Source: Prolixibacteraceae bacterium
GTDB taxonomy: Bacteria; Bacteroidota; Bacteroidia; Bacteroidales; Prolixibacteraceae
Reading direction: 5' to 3'
DNA length: 64,000 nt
Assembly: GCA_019459525.1 (NCBI GenBank)
Contig: JAIBEY010000084.1
Coordinates: 31,358-95,357 of the forward strand
Shown here: one piece after another, positions 60,274-64,000 of the stretch
Layout: each line of letters begins with the position of its first letter
Numbering within the stretch: the first letter of the stretch is position 1
Position numbers and translations under genes: made by a program
The notes under the pieces: generated by a model
Database searches by the model: none
Seen by the model: the letters and a program-made list of their open reading frames with translations, nothing else
Told to the model about the DNA's origin: nothing

Positions 60274-61143
60274 ATGAAGAATTACATTTATCTGATGGTT
60301 TTCGTCTTGTTTGCCTGCCAGGCCAAACAAAAGGAAACAGCAACCATGGTTTCGGTAAGTATTTTGCCCCAGCAATATTTTGTAGAACAACTGGCAGGTG
60401 ATCTTTTGCACATCAATGTGCTGGTACCACCAGGATCGAGCCCGCATAACTATTCGGTATTACCTTCGCAGATGAAAGATTTGGCCAGATCGAAAGTTTG
60501 GCTGCAAATTGGCCTGCTTACTTTCGAAGAAGCATGGAAAGATAAGTTTGCCGAAATCAATAAAGACCTGTCCATTGTAAACTGCTCGGAAGGAATAGTC
60601 CCGATTGCCGGTATTGAATGTGAGGAAGAGGGCCACGATCATGAACACGAACATGCTGAGGCATTTGACCCACATAGCTGGCTGGCCCCTGCCGATGTAA
60701 AAATAATTGCGCAAAATACGCTGAAGGCATTAAAAACGAATTTTCCGGAACACGCTACCACTTTTGAAAGCAACTATTCCCGGTTTATCACTAAAATCGA
60801 CTCCCTTTCGGCGCATATCGATCGGAAACTTTCGCCATTAGCCAACCGTCATATTTTGATTTTTCATCCGGCACTGGGATATTATGCCCGCCAATTTAAA
60901 CTGGAACAAACACCTCTGGAGTTGGATGGAAAAGAACCTTCGCCTAAACACATGAAAACGATTGTGGACCTGGCGCGCTCGCAGAATATTAAGGTTATCT
61001 TTATTCAGAAAGAGTTTGATGCCGAGAATGCTTTGCAGCTTTCGCGCGAAATTGGCGGCGAGGTAATGACCATTGATCCGCTCGATTACGATTGGGAAAA
61101 GCAGATGCTGGATATTACCGAAAAAATAGCAACTCAGAAATGA
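60274..61143 (+). CDS. znuA: Zinc (metal) ABC transporter substrate-binding lipoprotein
   Basis: Lipobox VLFACQ; GHDHEHEHAEAFDPHSWLAP metal-binding His-rich motif; HPALGYYARQF. Start moved to 60274. Confidence 0.92.
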   Translation: MKNYIYLMVFVLFACQAKQKETATMVSVSILPQQYFVEQLAGDLLHINVLVPPGSSPHNYSVLPSQMKDLARSKVWLQIGLLTFEEAWKDKFAEINKDLSIVNCSEGIVPIAGIECEEEGHDHEHEHAEAFDPHSWLAPADVKIIAQNTLKALKTNFPEHATTFESNYSRFITKIDSLSAHIDRKLSPLANRHILIFHPALGYYARQFKLEQTPLELDGKEPSPKHMKTIVDLARSQNIKVIFIQKEFDAENALQLSREIGGEVMTIDPLDYDWEKQMLDITEKIATQK

Positions 61144-61907
61144 AGAAATTGCTTGAAATAAAAAACCTTTCGGCCGGATACGACGGAAATATGGTACTCG
61201 AAAATGTAAACCTTGAAGTTTTTTCGGGCGACTTTATTGGCATTATTGGCCCCAACGGGGGAGGAAAAACCACGCTGATCAAAACCATCCTTGGCCTGAT
61301 CAAACCTTCATCCGGAGAAATGACTTTACACATCAGCAAAACAAATATTGGTTATTTACCCCAGGTAAACCAAATCGACAAACGATTCCCGATTTCGGTA
61401 ATCGACGTGGTGCGATCGGGAAAAGCAAACACCGCCCTGTTTTCATCGTTCCACAAAAACTTAGGTGAAAAACAAAAGGCAGAATCGTTGCTGTCGGAAA
61501 TGGGTATTTTGCATATTCGGAATAAAGCCATTGGTGAACTTTCAGGAGGACAAATGCAGCGCGTATTTTTGTGCCGTGCTTTGATGAATGAACCGGAATT
61601 GTTGGTTTTGGATGAGCCCAGCACGTATGTTGATAACAACTTTGAAGGCGAACTTTACCTGAAATTGAAAGAGTTGAACGAACAAATGGCCATCCTGCTC
61701 ATTTCGCACGATGTGGGAACCATCTCGTTTTTTGTAAAAACCATTGCCTGTGTAAACCGGCATTTGCACCACCACCCCAGCAATATCATCAGCGAAGAAC
61801 AATTGGCCTCTTACAATTGTCCGCTGCAAATTATTACCCACGGAAATATTCCGCATACTGTACTGAAATTACACGACGAACACGAACACCATGGACACCA
61901 TCATTGA
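61140..61907 (+). CDS. znuC: Metal ABC transporter ATP-binding protein
   Basis: GPNGGGKTTLIKTILGLI, LSGGQMQRVFLCRALMNEPELLVLDEPSTYVD; C-terminal HDEHEHHGHHH. Overlaps znuA stop. Confidence 0.94.
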   Translation: MKKLLEIKNLSAGYDGNMVLENVNLEVFSGDFIGIIGPNGGGKTTLIKTILGLIKPSSGEMTLHISKTNIGYLPQVNQIDKRFPISVIDVVRSGKANTALFSSFHKNLGEKQKAESLLSEMGILHIRNKAIGELSGGQMQRVFLCRALMNEPELLVLDEPSTYVDNNFEGELYLKLKELNEQMAILLISHDVGTISFFVKTIACVNRHLHHHPSNIISEEQLASYNCPLQIITHGNIPHTVLKLHDEHEHHGHHH

Positions 61908-62697
61908 GCTGTTTTCCTATGATTTTTTTGTTAATGCCTTTCTGGCATCATTGCTGGCGGCCATTTCGTGCGGAATTATTGGCACTTACATTGTTTCGCG
62001 CCGGATTGTATTCATTAGTGGTGGCATCACACATGCTTCGTTTGGCGGCATCGGGATGGGCTATTATCTGGGCATTAATCCGCTGGTTGGGGCGGCCATT
62101 TTCTCCATTTTATCCGGAATGGGGATTCAACTTTTCAGTAGTAAAGGGAAAGTGCGCGAAGACTCATCAATTGCCATCTGGTGGTCGCTTGGCATGGCTA
62201 TCGGCATCATATTCGTTTATCTGACTCCCGGCTATGCGCCCAATTTACTAAGTTATTTATTTGGAAGTATCCTGACCGTTTCAACCGGCGAAATCTGGCT
62301 CATGCTGGCGCTCGTTGTACTCATCGTCTTGTTTTTCACCCTGTTTTACCGTACCATTTTATACATCGCTTTCGATGAAGATTTTGCAAAAACATCCGAT
62401 TTACCCGTAGGCTTGTTTAATTATTTACTGATGATCCTGATTTCGCTGACGATTGTGTTGAATATACGCGTGGTCGGGATTATCCTGATTTTATCGTTGT
62501 TAACCATTCCACAAGCTACTGCCAATGTGCTAACCCGGGAATTTGGCCGGATGATGTTTTATTCGGTAGGTTTTGCTTTCCTGGCTTCTTTCATCGGGTT
62601 GCTGATTTCGTATTTTGCCGACATTCCTTCCGGGGCGACAATAATCTTTACCCAGGTGGTACTTTTCGGATTCGTTAAGCTGATTAAAGCTTTCTGA
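61891..62697 (+). CDS. znuB: Metal ABC transporter permease
   Basis: FVNAFLASLLAAISCGIIGTYIVSRRIVFISGGITHASFGGIGMGYYLG; overlaps znuC end. Confidence 0.94.
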   Translation: MDTIIELFSYDFFVNAFLASLLAAISCGIIGTYIVSRRIVFISGGITHASFGGIGMGYYLGINPLVGAAIFSILSGMGIQLFSSKGKVREDSSIAIWWSLGMAIGIIFVYLTPGYAPNLLSYLFGSILTVSTGEIWLMLALVVLIVLFFTLFYRTILYIAFDEDFAKTSDLPVGLFNYLLMILISLTIVLNIRVVGIILILSLLTIPQATANVLTREFGRMMFYSVGFAFLASFIGLLISYFADIPSGATIIFTQVVLFGFVKLIKAF

Positions 62698-62723
62698 TTC
62701 AGACGGAAGCAATACCGATAACG

Positions 62724-62900
62724 ATGGAGCAAAAAAGCAATACTGTTACCTGCACCCACTGCGGAAAAACATGGGACAAAACGCAGTTAGACCGTTCGTG
62801 CGGCAACTGTTTTGCCTGCACCGGTTGCGAAGCTTATATTTGTCCGGAATGTAGGTATGAGATTGTGGTGATACCCATAAAACCTATGAAACGACAGTAA
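62724..62900 (+). CDS. Small four-CxxC zinc-ribbon-like protein (not in supplied ORF track)
   Basis: MEQKSNTVTCTHCGKTWDKTQLDRSCGNCFACTGCEAYICPECRYEIVVIPIKPMKRQ*; 58 aa, 27 bp after znuB. Confidence 0.75.
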   Translation: MEQKSNTVTCTHCGKTWDKTQLDRSCGNCFACTGCEAYICPECRYEIVVIPIKPMKRQ

Positions 62901-63310
62901 GGATATAAAATCGTATTAGTTGAAGATGCAATTTTGGAGGAATCTTTAAGAAGAATGTATTTACAGCCCATAATTTACTATCTAACAATAGGTTACAGAT
63001 AAAGTTATAAAACAATTTATAAAATAATACATGACTTTTTCCCATAACGAAAATAGATAAATCTTCCGTTTTTTGATTTTAATATTGATGTTATATTAAC
63101 ATATATGTAATACACTTCTGATTGTTATTGGTTTTATTTGCGTTATTCATAATCAATCAAAAAAATTATTGAGCAGTGTTTATAAACTGTTAGTAAACAT
63201 TTCAAAAAAGACCCCCAATACGTTTTCAAAAATATTAATTTGGAATTCATATATTACGATTATTAAAACCATCAATTCTATGAAAACAAAACTCTTAAAA
63301 TTTACTATTT

Positions 63311-64000
63311 ATGATTAAAAAAATCAGGTTTTTATTAGTAGCGCTCATTGTTTTATCAGCTACTATTATGCAAGCACAGGTAACTTCATCCAGTATGGGT
63401 GGACGTGTTACTGATGCAGAAGGAGCTGTGGTAGGTGCAACGGTGATTGCTACACACACACCTTCAGGAACAACTTATGGTACTGTAACCAACATGGAGG
63501 GCCGATTCAACCTAAACGGTATGCGTGTAGGCGGACCTTATACTGTAGTAGTTACTTTCATTGGATATGGTGCGTACACACAAAACAACATTACGTTGAG
63601 TTTAGGTGAAAACTATGTAATGAATGTTGTACTCTCAGAAGAAACAACATCATTAAATGAAGTTTTGGTTACGGCAACCCGCACAAAATTTTCTAATGAG
63701 AAAACCGGAGCAGTGACCAATATCACAAACAACCAGATAGAAAATTTGCCCATGGTGAGCCGTAGCATTACAGAAGTTACCCGCCTTTCACCTTATGGTG
63801 GTAATGGGATGAGCTTTGCCGGTACAGATGGTCGTACGGCTAACTTTACAGTGGATGGAGCTAATTTCAACAATAACTTCGTATTAATTGATAAACTTCA
63901 AGGTGGAGGCAGCGCAATTTATATTGAAGATATTGAAGAATTGAAAGTTGTTATTGATCAATATTATGTGCGTCAAAATAACTTTATTGGTTTTGGATTA
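63311..64000 (+). CDS. TonB-dependent receptor with carboxypeptidase-like N-terminal domain, Oar/SusC-like (3' truncated by window)
   Basis: MIKKIRFLLVALIVLSATIMQAQVTSSSMGGRVTDAEGAVVGATVIATHTPSGTTYGTVTNMEGRFNLNGMRVGGPYTV...LNEVLVTATRTKFSNEKTG...ADGRTANFTVDG-like plug; open to window end. Confidence 0.9.
   Translation, partial: MIKKIRFLLVALIVLSATIMQAQVTSSSMGGRVTDAEGAVVGATVIATHTPSGTTYGTVTNMEGRFNLNGMRVGGPYTVVVTFIGYGAYTQNNITLSLGENYVMNVVLSEETTSLNEVLVTATRTKFSNEKTGAVTNITNNQIENLPMVSRSITEVTRLSPYGGNGMSFAGTDGRTANFTVDGANFNNNFVLIDKLQGGGSAIYIEDIEELKVVIDQYYVRQNNFIGFGL

Noticed and set aside
61817-62224. 135-aa plus-strand ORF across the znuC/znuB junction
   Set aside because: Out-of-frame overlap of two well-supported genes.
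63090-63110. TTAACATATATGTAA near-palindrome upstream of the final receptor
   Set aside because: Short AT-rich palindromes are expected by chance in such sequence; no second copy was noted.
1-64000. CRISPR array, prophage, integrase/transposase, toxin-antitoxin or defence island
   Set aside because: I saw no spaced CRISPR-type repeats, phage structural genes, transposases or recognised defence proteins; the window is mostly conserved core genes.

Overview
A 64 kb chromosomal window that is almost entirely coding. Gene content (GldA and GldH homologues, HU-CCDC81/SPOR protein, SusC/Oar-like receptors, Pit-PhoU fusion) and TTG-N19/20-TAnnTTTG promoters point to a Bacteroidetes, probably Bacteroidales/Marinilabiliales-like (inference). 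Most genes are housekeeping: metK, ispG, galE, rfbB, aspartate kinase, sdhCAB, queC/queF, clpP paralogue, dus, pit, OmpR/HK pair, glgA/glgC, trpB2, pgk, holB, ricT-like PSP1, gldH, trmB, mrp, ROK kinase, yidD, znuABC. TonB-dependent receptors are cut by both window edges. There is one tRNA-Arg(CCU). I saw no CRISPR array, prophage, transposase or obvious biosynthetic cluster. The most interesting material is small and mostly intergenic: (1) a Trp-codon leader peptide plus strong terminator hairpin ahead of trpB2; (2) a preQ1-I-type aptamer directly before a queuosine-precursor transporter/queC/queF cluster; (3) 11-bp-phased TGTAAT-type hexamer arrays between a Pit-PhoU transporter and a PhoB/PhoR-like pair; (4) three copies of CAAAAAGTCAAGGCAA at exact 33-bp spacing overlapping the promoter of a DUF4143-type ATPase; (5) a sigma-54-like promoter and terminator framing an apparent non-coding RNA; (6) a translationally coupled mtnA/class II aldolase/mtnP cassette suggesting a short methylthioadenosine salvage shunt; (7) an unlisted 58-aa four-CxxC protein after znuB; (8) a TACCCC/GGGGTA operator-like repeat before a C_GCAxxG_C_C redox gene.
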